From NCBI GenBank assembly GCA_900544295.1, contig UQUO01000025.1, positions 1 to 27,549 on the forward strand: a stretch of DNA of 27,549 bases. The letters are read 5' to 3'. Below the pieces are notes generated by a model, which ran no database searches, was not told where the DNA came from, and saw only the letters and a list, made by a program, of their open reading frames with translations. The position numbers were made by a program, and so were the translations under genes. Positions within the stretch are counted from its first letter, which is position 1. Each line of letters opens with the position of its first letter. Source of the DNA: an uncultured Eubacteriales bacterium. Its GTDB lineage: Bacteria > Bacillota > Clostridia > Oscillospirales > Oscillospiraceae. Below are positions 1 through 7,296 of this stretch, piece after piece.

Positions 1-129
1 AGCGGGCGGGGTCCAGGGGCGGAGCCCATGGCCGCGCGCCGCAGCGCGCGGAACGCTCCTTATGCTAAAGAAGCGCAGGAGGGGGTTAAAGGGGGAACCC
101 TCGCCGGGGGTTCCCCCTTTGCGGGCGGC
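1..129. repeat. Dispersed composite GC-rich repeat, copy 1
   Basis: This stretch shares two long blocks with 5089-5198: an opening AGCGGGCGGGGTCCAGGGGC block, and a closing block running from the GCGCAGGAGGGGGT motif to GCGGGCGGC. The closing block holds a perfect 13-bp inverted repeat here, AAAGGGGGAACCC (88-100) facing GGGTTCCCCCTTT (108-120). The middle parts of the two copies differ, so the repeat is modular. No convincing gene is encoded. It resembles the short non-coding palindromic repeats scattered in many Clostridia genomes; that comparison is from general knowledge. The left boundary may lie outside the window. Confidence 0.75.
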
Positions 130-180
130 CCCCGCCGCCCGCAGCCAATGCTACACCATAACGCCTGCGGTCATCCCCCT

Positions 181-546
181 CCGGTCGTGGGTGGACCCCC
201 GCCCCTACAGGGGGCTGGAGGAACATGGTGAGGTCGGCGGAGACCGTAGCGGCGGGACGTCGAGGACGCCGTCCCCTACAGGGCGGCTGCGGCGACGTGG
301 GGTTCGTGGTCATCCGACGCCGGGCGGGGGTGGAACCCCGCCCCTACGAGGGTCGGCGGAACGTGGTGGGGCCGGCGGTGAACCTGGCAACGGGTCGTCG
401 AGGACGCCGACCCCTACGGCGGGTGGGAAACGGCACGTGTGCCGCATAATATGCCGCGAGATCATCCCGCGTCCGGGCGGGGGGTAAGGTCGGCGGAGCC
501 CGTGAGAGCGGGACGTCGGGGACGCCGTCCCATACGGGGCGGCTGC
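181..546. repeat. Irregular tandem cluster of hairpin repeats
   Basis: About two and a half diverged units of roughly 120-138 bp. Each full unit has a type A hairpin (best copy: GGGCGGGG at 322-329 facing CCCCGCCC at 336-343), then a GGTCGGCGGA motif (near 232, 351 and 488), then a type B hairpin with GGACGCCG inside and GGGACG/CGTCCC-like arms (254-291, 392-427, 510-546). The third unit appears to have lost most of its A hairpin. Open frames cross the region but are low-complexity products of the repeats, with no family resemblance. No gene is supported between 1 and 662. Confidence 0.75.
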
Positions 547-606
547 GTGTCGTACACATGAGCGAAACCGTAAACAGCCGCCGCACTACATCGCGCTTTC
601 AAAGCA

Positions 607-633
607 AAAAACGCCCCCTCTGGGGGCGTTTTT
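607..633 (-). terminator. Rho-independent terminator of the glpK-NUDIX-DUF1015 operon
   Basis: A perfect 12-bp stem, AAAAACGCCCCC (607-618) and GGGGGCGTTTTT (622-633), with a TCT loop. Read on the minus strand it lies about 30 bases after the DUF1015 stop codon and is followed by a T-run. It is symmetrical enough to stop transcription from either side. Confidence 0.9.
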
Positions 634-662
634 ACTTTAGCTGTCCGACACAGACGGGTCAT

Positions 663-1853
663 TCAATCTATGCTGCGGCACTCCAGGTAGTAGCGCTTGT
701 CGCGCGCATGACCTATCGAAAAGCTCTTTTTCGGGTACGGGCCGTGCTCAGTTATGTAGGGGAACAGCTCAGACTTCTCCAGGCGGGGCAGGAGCAGGCC
801 GAGGGAAGCAGCGGTCTGGCCCAGGGCTCTGGCCTCCCCATCGCCGTGGATGTAGTCGGGCAGGCCGCCGTGCTCACGGGCCCAGTCCGTCAGCAGCTCG
901 TCCGCAAGCGCCACCAGCTTGCCGAGGGGCAGGCCGGTGTCTATCGTCATCTCACGCTTGCCCGCCAGTATCGTCACGCTCTGGCCCGCACCGCGCGGCA
1001 GGCGCGCTGCCGCCTCCTCCAGGAAGCCGCGGGGGTCCGTGTCCAGCAGCACGCGGTGGATTGGCTCGAAGGTCACGGCCTCGTCGTGGATGTTCACCAG
1101 CTCCGCCAGGGCATAGCGCGCAGGGTGCGTACCGCGCTCGGTCTCGTTCAGGGTGGGCTTTATCTGCTCCCAGCAGCGCTTCGCCGCGGCGAGGCTGTGG
1201 TTGCCGTCGCCCATCGCAAAACGCACGGCGCCCTCCGGCGTGTCCAGCGCCGCGCAGAGGCGCTCCGCCGTCTCGCCCGAGACGCGGCTGCCACGGATGC
1301 GGCCGCCGCCCTGCATGAGCTCAAAGTCGTAGAGCAGCTCCCCGCCCGCGGCGGAGGGGATGAGCGCGTTTTCCGGGTCGTCCAAGAACACCATTATGTG
1401 CGGCATCTCCAGGCTCGCGCCCCGCCGCACCGCCACGCGCGCGGGCAGGCGGCTCTCCACCGTGCCCTCCGTCGCGCGCACCGGCGTCGTGCTGCCCGGC
1501 GCCCAGTCGTAGCACTCCAGATCCAGCTTGCCCACCAGGCCCCGGCGAACTGCGCCCAAGGGCAGCGTCCGCTTCACATATATGTAGCTGTTCTCCACCG
1601 TCTCAAAGAGTCCTCGGTTTACATAATCACTCATGGCCGCGTATATCTTCCGCGTCTCAGCCGCACTGTCGCGCAAACCCAGCCAGGCCTCGGGAAGCAT
1701 GAGGCGCAGGGTGCTCGGTGCGTTGCCAACAAGGCGCTCGGCCTCACGCCAATATTCCGGCTCCGAGGTGAACTGGTCGCAGGCTATGCAGCTCCACTTG
1801 GTCATATCCTCCACGCGCGGCAGCAGGATGTCCGCAGGTGTGAAAACCCTCAT
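663..1853 (-). CDS. DUF1015 (COG4198) family protein
   Basis: A 396-residue protein that I recognise as the DUF1015 family from an N-terminal WSCIACDQFTSEPEYW segment (about residues 20-35), the central GDGNHS motif (215-220) and a following RYALAELVNIHDEAVTFEPIH stretch split across about 247-267. The length is typical. No membrane segment is visible. The GxGNHS motif recalls the GxHR-type motif of the ParB/serine-kinase fold, and homologues are, as far as I recall, often found beside serine biosynthesis genes. A small-molecule kinase role is therefore possible but unproven. The start chosen is the ATG at 1851-1853, which has GGAGG seven bases upstream and overlaps the NUDIX stop as ATGA. 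A longer upstream frame lacks a ribosome site. It is the last gene of a three-gene operon with glpK and the NUDIX gene. Confidence 0.85.
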   Translation of the reverse strand: MRVFTPADILLPRVEDMTKWSCIACDQFTSEPEYWREAERLVGNAPSTLRLMLPEAWLGLRDSAAETRKIYAAMSDYVNRGLFETVENSYIYVKRTLPLGAVRRGLVGKLDLECYDWAPGSTTPVRATEGTVESRLPARVAVRRGASLEMPHIMVFLDDPENALIPSAAGGELLYDFELMQGGGRIRGSRVSGETAERLCAALDTPEGAVRFAMGDGNHSLAAAKRCWEQIKPTLNETERGTHPARYALAELVNIHDEAVTFEPIHRVLLDTDPRGFLEEAAARLPRGAGQSVTILAGKREMTIDTGLPLGKLVALADELLTDWAREHGGLPDYIHGDGEARALGQTAASLGLLLPRLEKSELFPYITEHGPYPKKSFSIGHARDKRYYLECRSID

Positions 1854-2431
1854 ACTATCGCCTCCATCGCTATCTTCGACCAGCCCTCCAGCTGCTCGCG
1901 CAGGGCGGGCAGCTCCGACTTGGGCACCCACAGCCCCTCCAGCTTCTCCGTCTCGCGCACGCGCACCTCTCCCGTGACCTCCATGCGGAACATGAAGCCC
2001 AGGTGGACACTGCCAACCTCGTTCGTCTCCTCGTTTATCACGCCCACCGGCACGAGCGAAAGCTCCCGCTCGACCTCGACTTCCTCCTCGACCTCGCGGC
2101 GCAGGCCGCGCATGAGCGCCTCGCCGCGCCCGGCCTCGTCCACGGGGTTGATATGCCCGCCGACTCCGATGGACAGCAGGCCGTGCAGGCGCTTTTCACC
2201 GCCCTTCTTGAGCCGGCGCAGGACAAGGACCTCCTCCCCGCGCGTCAGGACGACGTAGGGGATGATCTGCCGGTACGACGGGTCCTCCTCCATCTCAGGG
2301 CGGGGGCGGAACTCGTGATGCTCGTTCACGATGTCCAATATTTCGGCGTCGCGGCCGCGGATGAGGCCGTTTTTTCCCGATATTATGCCGGCAAGCAGAC
2401 CGGTTTTTACAACTAAGATGCTTTCGCTCAT
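1850..2431 (-). CDS. NUDIX hydrolase-like protein (COG4112-like)
   Basis: A 193-residue soluble protein. The second half of a NUDIX box is clear: E104, then R112-E113 and E116-E117 in RREVEEEVEV, which are the metal-binding residues of the fold. The GGH that should open the box (91-93) is about six residues further from E104 than in the canonical pattern, a feature I associate with the COG4112 group of predicted phosphoesterases. The substrate is unknown; these enzymes cleave nucleoside diphosphates linked to other groups. The ATG start overlaps the glpK stop (ATGA), has GGGAG upstream, and gives the natural MSESILVVKTGLL N-terminus. The gene is translationally coupled on both sides, between glpK and the DUF1015 gene, which suggests a shared but unidentified metabolic task. 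Confidence 0.85.
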   Translation of the reverse strand: MSESILVVKTGLLAGIISGKNGLIRGRDAEILDIVNEHHEFRPRPEMEEDPSYRQIIPYVVLTRGEEVLVLRRLKKGGEKRLHGLLSIGVGGHINPVDEAGRGEALMRGLRREVEEEVEVERELSLVPVGVINEETNEVGSVHLGFMFRMEVTGEVRVRETEKLEGLWVPKSELPALREQLEGWSKIAMEAIV

Positions 2432-3936
2432 TTTGACGTCTCCCACTTCTTGGCACGCTCCACCGCGCGGAGCCATTCGCCATGATACTTTTCCGCCGCG
2501 CGCTCGTCCATCTGAGGCTCGAAAACCTGTTCGGACTGCCGGAGCGCGGCGATCTCCTCGACCTTGCTCCACAGCCCCGCCGCAAGGCCCGCGAGAAAGG
2601 CCGCGCCAAAGGCGGTCGTCTCGACCATGCGCGGGCGGTCTATGGGCTTGCGGAGGATATCCGCCTGGAACTGCATGAGGAAATCGCTGACGGAGGCGCC
2701 GCCGTCCACGCGCAGGACCGAAAGTGTCCGGCCAGAGTCCAGCTCCATGGCGTCCAGCAGGTCCTTCACCTGGTAGGCGATGCCCTCCATGGCGGCGCGG
2801 ACTATGTGCGCACGGGTCGTACCGCGGGTGAGGCCGACCATCGTGCCTCGGGCATACATGTCCCAGTGCGGCGCGCCCAGGCCCGTGAAGGCCGAGACGA
2901 GGTAGACCCCGCCGTTATCCGGCACGCTGGCGGCGATGGGCCCGCTCTCTGCGGCGGTGGCGATGAGGCCCACCTCATCGCGCAGCCACTGTATAGAGCT
3001 GCCGGCGTTGAACACGCTGCCCTCAAGGGCATAGGTCGTACGGCCGCCGAGGCTCCAGGCTACGCTGGTAAGCATGCCGGAGAGGCTGCGCACGCTGCGC
3101 TCGCCGGTGTTCATCAGCGTGAAGCAGCCGGTGCCGTAGGTGTTCTTCGCCTCGCCCGGCACGATGCAGCCCTGGCCGAGCAGAGCCGCCGCCTGGTCGC
3201 CGGCGCTGCCGCAGATCGGCACGCCCGCCAGGGCCTCGATGCCCTTTATCCCGGGCGCTATGCGGCCGTACTCCGCCGAGTTCGGCACCGGCGCTGGCAG
3301 CATGGACATCGGCACGCCCAAAACGCGGCAGAGGTCCTCGTCCCAGCGCAGGCGGTCTATGTCAAATAGCATTGTGCGTGAACAGTTGGAGTAGTCCGAG
3401 ATGTGCTCCCGCCCTCCTGTGAGGTTCCAGATGAGCCAGGAGTCCACGGTGCCGAAGATGAGTTCGCCACGCTCGGCGCGCTCGCACGCGCCCTCGACGT
3501 TGTCGAGTATCCAGCGTATCTTGGTGCCGGAGAAATAGGCGTCTATGAGCAGGCCGGTCTTGTCTCTTATGTATGCGCCGACGCCCTCGGCGGCCAGCCT
3601 GTCGCAGAAGGCTGCCGTGCGGCGGCACTGCCAGACGATGGCGTTATACACGGGCTTGCCCGTCGTCCTGTCCCAGACCAGGCTGGTCTCGCGCTGGTTC
3701 GTGACGCCTATGGCCGCTATATCCTCCGCCGCGACGCCGCTCTTCTCGAAGGCCTCCGCCAGCGCGCGTATCTGCGTGCCGAGGATGTCCGCAGGGTCAT
3801 GCTCGACCCAGCCGGGGCGGGGGTATATCTGCGGGTAGTCGTACTGAGCTATCGAGACTATCTGACCCGCGCGGTCGAACACTATGGCGCGCGAGCTGGT
3901 CGTGCCCTGGTCCAGGGCTATGACGTAGCCTTTCAT
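2428..3936 (-). CDS. glpK: Glycerol kinase
   Basis: A full-length 502-residue FGGY-family kinase that makes sn-glycerol 3-phosphate from glycerol and ATP in the cytoplasm. Visible landmarks are the N-terminal DQGTTSSR phosphate loop (residues 9-16), WDRTTGKPVYNAIVWQCRRT, GTVDSWLIWNLTGG, the AGDQAAALLGQ segment and NTYGTGCF. The family usually has AGDQQAALFGQ. The short segment just before AGDQ, which carries the HPr-phosphorylated His (a YHF-type motif) in many Gram-positive GlpK proteins, reads GIEALAGVPICGS here. PTS activation is therefore not expected. The start has AAGGAGG five bases upstream. It is the first gene of the operon with the NUDIX and DUF1015 genes and is divergent from the lipase-like hydrolase gene. 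No glpF or glpD is nearby. Confidence 0.96.
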   Translation of the reverse strand: MKGYVIALDQGTTSSRAIVFDRAGQIVSIAQYDYPQIYPRPGWVEHDPADILGTQIRALAEAFEKSGVAAEDIAAIGVTNQRETSLVWDRTTGKPVYNAIVWQCRRTAAFCDRLAAEGVGAYIRDKTGLLIDAYFSGTKIRWILDNVEGACERAERGELIFGTVDSWLIWNLTGGREHISDYSNCSRTMLFDIDRLRWDEDLCRVLGVPMSMLPAPVPNSAEYGRIAPGIKGIEALAGVPICGSAGDQAAALLGQGCIVPGEAKNTYGTGCFTLMNTGERSVRSLSGMLTSVAWSLGGRTTYALEGSVFNAGSSIQWLRDEVGLIATAAESGPIAASVPDNGGVYLVSAFTGLGAPHWDMYARGTMVGLTRGTTRAHIVRAAMEGIAYQVKDLLDAMELDSGRTLSVLRVDGGASVSDFLMQFQADILRKPIDRPRMVETTAFGAAFLAGLAAGLWSKVEEIAALRQSEQVFEPQMDERAAEKYHGEWLRAVERAKKWETSK

Positions 3937-3956
3937 ATATGCCTCCTTATCCTGTG

Positions 3957-3985
3957 TTGACTTAAGCGCCGCTTTAGACTAAAAT
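3957..3985 (+). promoter_or_regulatory. Sigma-A-type promoter of the alpha/beta hydrolase gene
   Basis: TTGACT (3957-3962), a 17-bp spacer and TAAAAT (3980-3985) fit the housekeeping promoter consensus closely. Transcription would start near 3992, about 25 bases before the ATG. It lies in the 80-bp gap shared with the divergent glpK gene. No equally good minus-strand promoter was found there. Confidence 0.8.
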
Positions 3986-4016
3986 CCACTTATAAGGATA
4001 ACACATGAGGAGGTAA

Positions 4017-4964
4017 ATGAAAATGCCCATAATCACCGAAAATAACTACACCTTCACGTCCGCCGACGGGGCCACGCCTATCCATGTGCGCGAGTGGGTG
4101 CCGGACTGCGACATAAACGGCGTTGTGCAGATCGCGCACGGCATCAACGAATACATCGGGCGCTATGAGCATTTCGCGCGATATCTGGCCTCCAAGGGCT
4201 TTGTCGTCGTGGGCAACGACCACCTGGGACACGGCGAGAGCGTGCTCGGGCCGGAGTACCTGGGCTTTTTCGCGCTGGACGAGGGCTGGTACAAGGTCGT
4301 TGCGGACATGGAGCAGCTGCGCGAGCTGACGGCGGCCAAGTGGCCCGAGGCGCCCTATTTCCTCTTCGGCCACTCGATGGGCAGCTTTCTGACACGCACA
4401 TACCTGATTCGCTATCCGGGCGCGCCGCTGGCGGGCGTCATCCTCTCCGGCACTGGCCAGGCGCCGGAGCCGGTAGTTGCCGCTGGGCGCTTCCTCTGCG
4501 ACGGGGACATGCTCAAGAACGGCCCCATGCACCGCAGCGAGGCCATCTCCAACGTGGCCTTCGGCAGCTACAACAAGGCCTTTGAGCCCAAGCGCACGAA
4601 GTACGACTGGCTCACCCGCGACGAGGCCGTGGTGGACGCCTACGCCCAGGACCCGCTGTGCACCTTCACCCCGACTACGAGCCTGTTCCGCGACATGATG
4701 TACGGCCTCTCCATCATCGGACGCCGCCGCAACCTGGAGAAGATGAACAAGGATCTGCCCATCTACTTCATGAGCGGCGACAAGGACCCGGTCGGCGGCA
4801 ACGGCGTGCAGGTGGCGAAAGTCTACAGCATGTTCATCCGCGCCGGCATGCGGGACGTGTTCTACAAGTTCTACAAGGACGGCCGGCACGAGATGCTCAA
4901 CGAGACGAACCGCGACGAGGTGTATAACGACATCCTCAACTGGCTGTTCAAGAAGCTGGGTTGA
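4017..4964 (+). CDS. Alpha/beta hydrolase, monoacylglycerol lipase / lysophospholipase-like
   Basis: A 315-residue cytoplasmic serine hydrolase of the COG2267 (PldB-like) group. The nucleophile elbow is GHSMGS with Ser120. The acid is probably Asp257 in SGDKDPVG, and the His is His291 in KDGRHEMLNE. The oxyanion side is marked by HGINEY (41-46) and a DHLGHGES segment (68-75). There is no signal peptide. The expected reaction is hydrolysis of monoacylglycerol or lysophospholipid; the exact ester is not predictable. GAGGAGG sits only three bases before the first ATG and nine before the in-frame ATG at 4023, so translation may begin at Met3. Its position opposite glycerol kinase fits release of glycerol from lipids followed by phosphorylation. 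Confidence 0.9.
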   Translation: MKMPIITENNYTFTSADGATPIHVREWVPDCDINGVVQIAHGINEYIGRYEHFARYLASKGFVVVGNDHLGHGESVLGPEYLGFFALDEGWYKVVADMEQLRELTAAKWPEAPYFLFGHSMGSFLTRTYLIRYPGAPLAGVILSGTGQAPEPVVAAGRFLCDGDMLKNGPMHRSEAISNVAFGSYNKAFEPKRTKYDWLTRDEAVVDAYAQDPLCTFTPTTSLFRDMMYGLSIIGRRRNLEKMNKDLPIYFMSGDKDPVGGNGVQVAKVYSMFIRAGMRDVFYKFYKDGRHEMLNETNRDEVYNDILNWLFKKLG

Positions 4965-5088
4965 AGCGCCTGGGTGCGGGCGCACTCAATGTCAGCCTCT
5001 TTCCTTTGAGCCCTCTGCAGGGGCGAGGTGTTTGGGCAGGCAGAAGTCTGGCCCAGTAAAAGTTTTTTGCCCAGCTTTTTTACAAAAA

Positions 5089-5198
5089 AGCGGGCGGGGT
5101 CCAGGGGCAGAGCCCCTGGACTTTTCTTTTTGCCTCTCAAAGCGCAGGAGGGGGTCAAAGGGGGAACCCTCGCCGGGGGTTCCTCCTTTGCGGGCGGC
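5089..5198. repeat. Dispersed composite GC-rich repeat, copy 2
   Basis: A second copy of the repeat at 1-129. It contains a perfect hairpin, GTCCAGGGG (5099-5107) facing CCCCTGGAC (5113-5121), followed by TTTTCTTTTT, which could terminate the hydrolase transcript. It also has the AAAGGGGGAACCC/GGGTTCCTCCTTT stem with one mismatch. Just upstream, GCTTTTTT (5074-5081) and AAAAAAGC (5084-5091) form a further inverted repeat. Nothing else was recognised in the 290-base gap between the hydrolase gene and the ATPase operon apart from the terminator at 5224-5249. Confidence 0.75.
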
Positions 5199-5223
5199 GC
5201 CGTGGGGACACCGGCAATAATAA

Positions 5224-5249
5224 ACCCGCCGTCCTGTCGGGCGGCGGGT
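5224..5249 (-). terminator. Terminator of the V-type ATPase operon
   Basis: ACCCGCCG (5224-5231) pairs with CGGCGGGT (5242-5249). On the minus strand the hairpin begins five bases after the atpD stop codon and is followed by a T-rich TTATTATT tail. This is the right place for the end of the nine-gene operon. Confidence 0.85.
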
Positions 5250-5254
5250 CTGGG

Positions 5255-5908
5255 TCAATATTCGAAGTTGTGCGCCTTTTCGAGGACCATGTCCTTGACC
5301 TTCATCAGCCTGACCTTGGTGGAGTTCTCGTTCTCCTCCAGCTTCATGGCGATGTAGCGGATGCTCTCCTCGAAGTTCGGTATCATGACATACTCCAGGG
5401 CGTTGACGCGGCGGCGGGTCTTTTCGATCTCCTCCGCCAGCAGCTGCATGGTCTTTTCGACCTGCGCCAGCTCCAGCATGTCCTCAAACACGCGGGCCAG
5501 CTTCTCCAGCGCGTCGTCCAGCTCGCCGCTCGTCTGCGCAAAGCCGTAGGGGTATATCTCCGACGGGTCGTTGTTCTTCGTGCGGAAGCTGTACACAGGG
5601 ACGTTCACGCTCATGATGTTCTTGAAGCTCATGCCCAGCTCCACGCTCTGGCGCGGGTACAGCAGCGCCTGCTCCAGCATCTCGGGGGACATTATCGTGC
5701 TCGCCACCGTCAGCGACGCGAACGCGCCCGTCATGCCCTCCTCGACCTTGCGGCGCAGCTCCTTATTCAGCTTCACCACGTCCATGAACTGCCGCATGAG
5801 CTCGTCACGCTTGTCCTTCAGCAGCTTGTGTCCGCGGCGCGCGGTCTTGAGCCGGCCCTTGAGCTGGTTCAGGACCATTCTGGTCGGAGTCACAGCGGTT
5901 TTAGGCAT
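5255..5908 (-). CDS. atpD: V-type ATP synthase/ATPase subunit D
   Basis: A 217-residue protein forming the central rotor shaft of the V1 sector, which turns inside the A3B3 head and couples to the membrane ring. The N-terminus MPKTAVTPTRMVLNQLKGRL and the long helical coiled-coil arms, rich in Lys, Glu and Leu at both ends (about 1-60 and 150-215), are typical of the family. The length is normal. It follows subunit B after 11 bases and is the last gene of the operon, immediately before a terminator. The ribosome site is modest (a GGTGAG-like sequence), consistent with coupled translation. The E. hirae name would be ntpD. Confidence 0.96.
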   Translation of the reverse strand: MPKTAVTPTRMVLNQLKGRLKTARRGHKLLKDKRDELMRQFMDVVKLNKELRRKVEEGMTGAFASLTVASTIMSPEMLEQALLYPRQSVELGMSFKNIMSVNVPVYSFRTKNNDPSEIYPYGFAQTSGELDDALEKLARVFEDMLELAQVEKTMQLLAEEIEKTRRRVNALEYVMIPNFEESIRYIAMKLEENENSTKVRLMKVKDMVLEKAHNFEY

Positions 5909-5919
5909 AACTCACCGCC

Positions 5920-7296
5920 TCACTTGTCTTCCGGCATATACTTCTCGATGTACTCAGGCTTGATGCGCTTGAGCTCCTTCCTCGGAAGTATGCGCAGAAG
6001 CTCCCAGCCAAGGTTGAGCGTCTCCTCTATCGTGCGGTTCGTCTCGTTGCCCTGGCTGACGTACTGGCGCTCAAACTCGTCCGCAAACTTCGCGAACAGC
6101 TTGTCGTCGTCCGAGAGGGCGGCTTCGCCGAGGATGGTCATGAGCTCCTTCGCGTCCTTGCCTCTCGCGTAGGCCGCGAAGAGCTGGTTCATAGTGCCGG
6201 AGTGGTCCTCGCGGGTCTTGCCCTCGCCTATGCCCTTGTCTTTCAGACGGCTGAGGCTCGGCAGAACGTCCACCGGCGGGACTATGCCCTTGCGGTGCAG
6301 CTCGCGGGAGAGGATGATCTGGCCCTCGGTGATGTAGCCGGTCAGGTCGGGGATGGGGTGGGTCTTGTCGTCCTCGGGCATGGTCAGGATGGGGATCATC
6401 GTAATGGAGCCCTTCTTGCCTATGCGGCGGCCGGCGCGCTCGTACATCGTCGCAAGGTCGGTGTACAGGTAGCCGGGGTAGCCGCGGCGGCCCGGGACCT
6501 CTTTCTTCGCCGCGGAGACCTCACGCAGGGCCTCGGCGTAGTTCGTGATGTCGGTCAGGATGACCAGGACGTGCATGTCCTTCTCAAAGGCCAGGTATTC
6601 GGCCGCGGTGAGCGCCATACGCGGGGTGGCGATACGCTCGACTGCGGGGTCGTTGGCGAGGTTCGAGAAGACAACGGTACGGTCTATCGCGCCGGTGCGG
6701 CGGAAGTCCTGGATGAAGTACTCGCTCTCCTCAAAGGTGATGCCGATGGCGGCGAACACGACGGCGAAGTTCTCGTTCGCGCCGAGGACTCGCGCCTGGC
6801 GCGCTATCTGCGCGGCCAGCGCCGCGTGCGGCAGGCCGGAGCAGGAGAAGATGGGCAGTTTCTGGCCGCGGACCAGGGTGTTCAGGCCGTCTATCGTGGA
6901 TACGCCCGTCTGGATGAACTCGGCGGGGTAGGCGCGGGCGGCGGGGTTCATGGGCAGGCCGTTAATGTCGCGGTGCGCGTCGGCCAGGATCTCCGGGCCG
7001 CCGTCGATGGGCTCGCCCATGCCGTTGAAGACGCGGCCCAGCATATCCTCCGAGACGCCCAGCTCCAGCGGGTGACCCAGGAAGCGGACCTTCGTGCCTG
7101 CGAGGTTGATGCCCTGTGCAGACTCAAACAGCTGCACGACTGCGGTATCGCCCTCGACTTCGAGGACCTTGCAGCGGCGGACATCGCCGTTCGGCAGCTC
7201 AAGCTCGCCCAGCTCGTCGTAGGTGACGCCTTCCACCTGCTTGACGACCATCAGAGGATTCGCGACCTCGCGTATGGTTTTATACTCTCTGATCAT
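5920..7296 (-). CDS. atpB: V-type ATP synthase/ATPase subunit B
   Basis: A 458-residue regulatory, non-catalytic subunit of the A3B3 head. The position of the P-loop reads [18 protein letters not shown], which lacks the GxxxxGKT signature, as expected of B subunits. Other family landmarks are [62 protein letters not shown] and the [12 protein letters not shown] segment. The length is typical. The start codon overlaps the subunit A stop (ATGA), and the ribosome site GGGAGGTGAGG lies inside the end of the A gene. It supplies the non-catalytic nucleotide interfaces, including the arginine finger, to the A subunits. Confidence 0.97.
   Translation of the reverse strand: MIREYKTIREVANPLMVVKQVEGVTYDELGELELPNGDVRRCKVLEVEGDTAVVQLFESAQGINLAGTKVRFLGHPLELGVSEDMLGRVFNGMGEPIDGGPEILADAHRDINGLPMNPAARAYPAEFIQTGVSTIDGLNTLVRGQKLPIFSCSGLPHAALAAQIARQARVLGANENFAVVFAAIGITFEESEYFIQDFRRTGAIDRTVVFSNLANDPAVERIATPRMALTAAEYLAFEKDMHVLVILTDITNYAEALREVSAAKKEVPGRRGYPGYLYTDLATMYERAGRRIGKKGSITMIPILTMPEDDKTHPIPDLTGYITEGQIILSRELHRKGIVPPVDVLPSLSRLKDKGIGEGKTREDHSGTMNQLFAAYARGKDAKELMTILGEAALSDDDKLFAKFADEFERQYVSQGNETNRTIEETLNLGWELLRILPRKELKRIKPEYIEKYMPEDK

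Noticed and set aside
62..487. Open frames of 60-140 codons in the first 600 bases
   Set aside because: They are translations of GC-rich palindromic repeats, full of Gly/Arg/Pro, and break the repeat symmetry only by chance.
181..546. CRISPR array
   Set aside because: Repeats are internally palindromic, diverged and spaced over 100 bp apart with no uniform spacers or cas genes.
558..2258. Long plus-strand open frame (566 codons) over the DUF1015 and NUDIX genes
   Set aside because: Arg/Ala/Leu-rich shadow on the opposite strand of two clear genes, with no family resemblance and no ribosome site. High GC makes such frames common.
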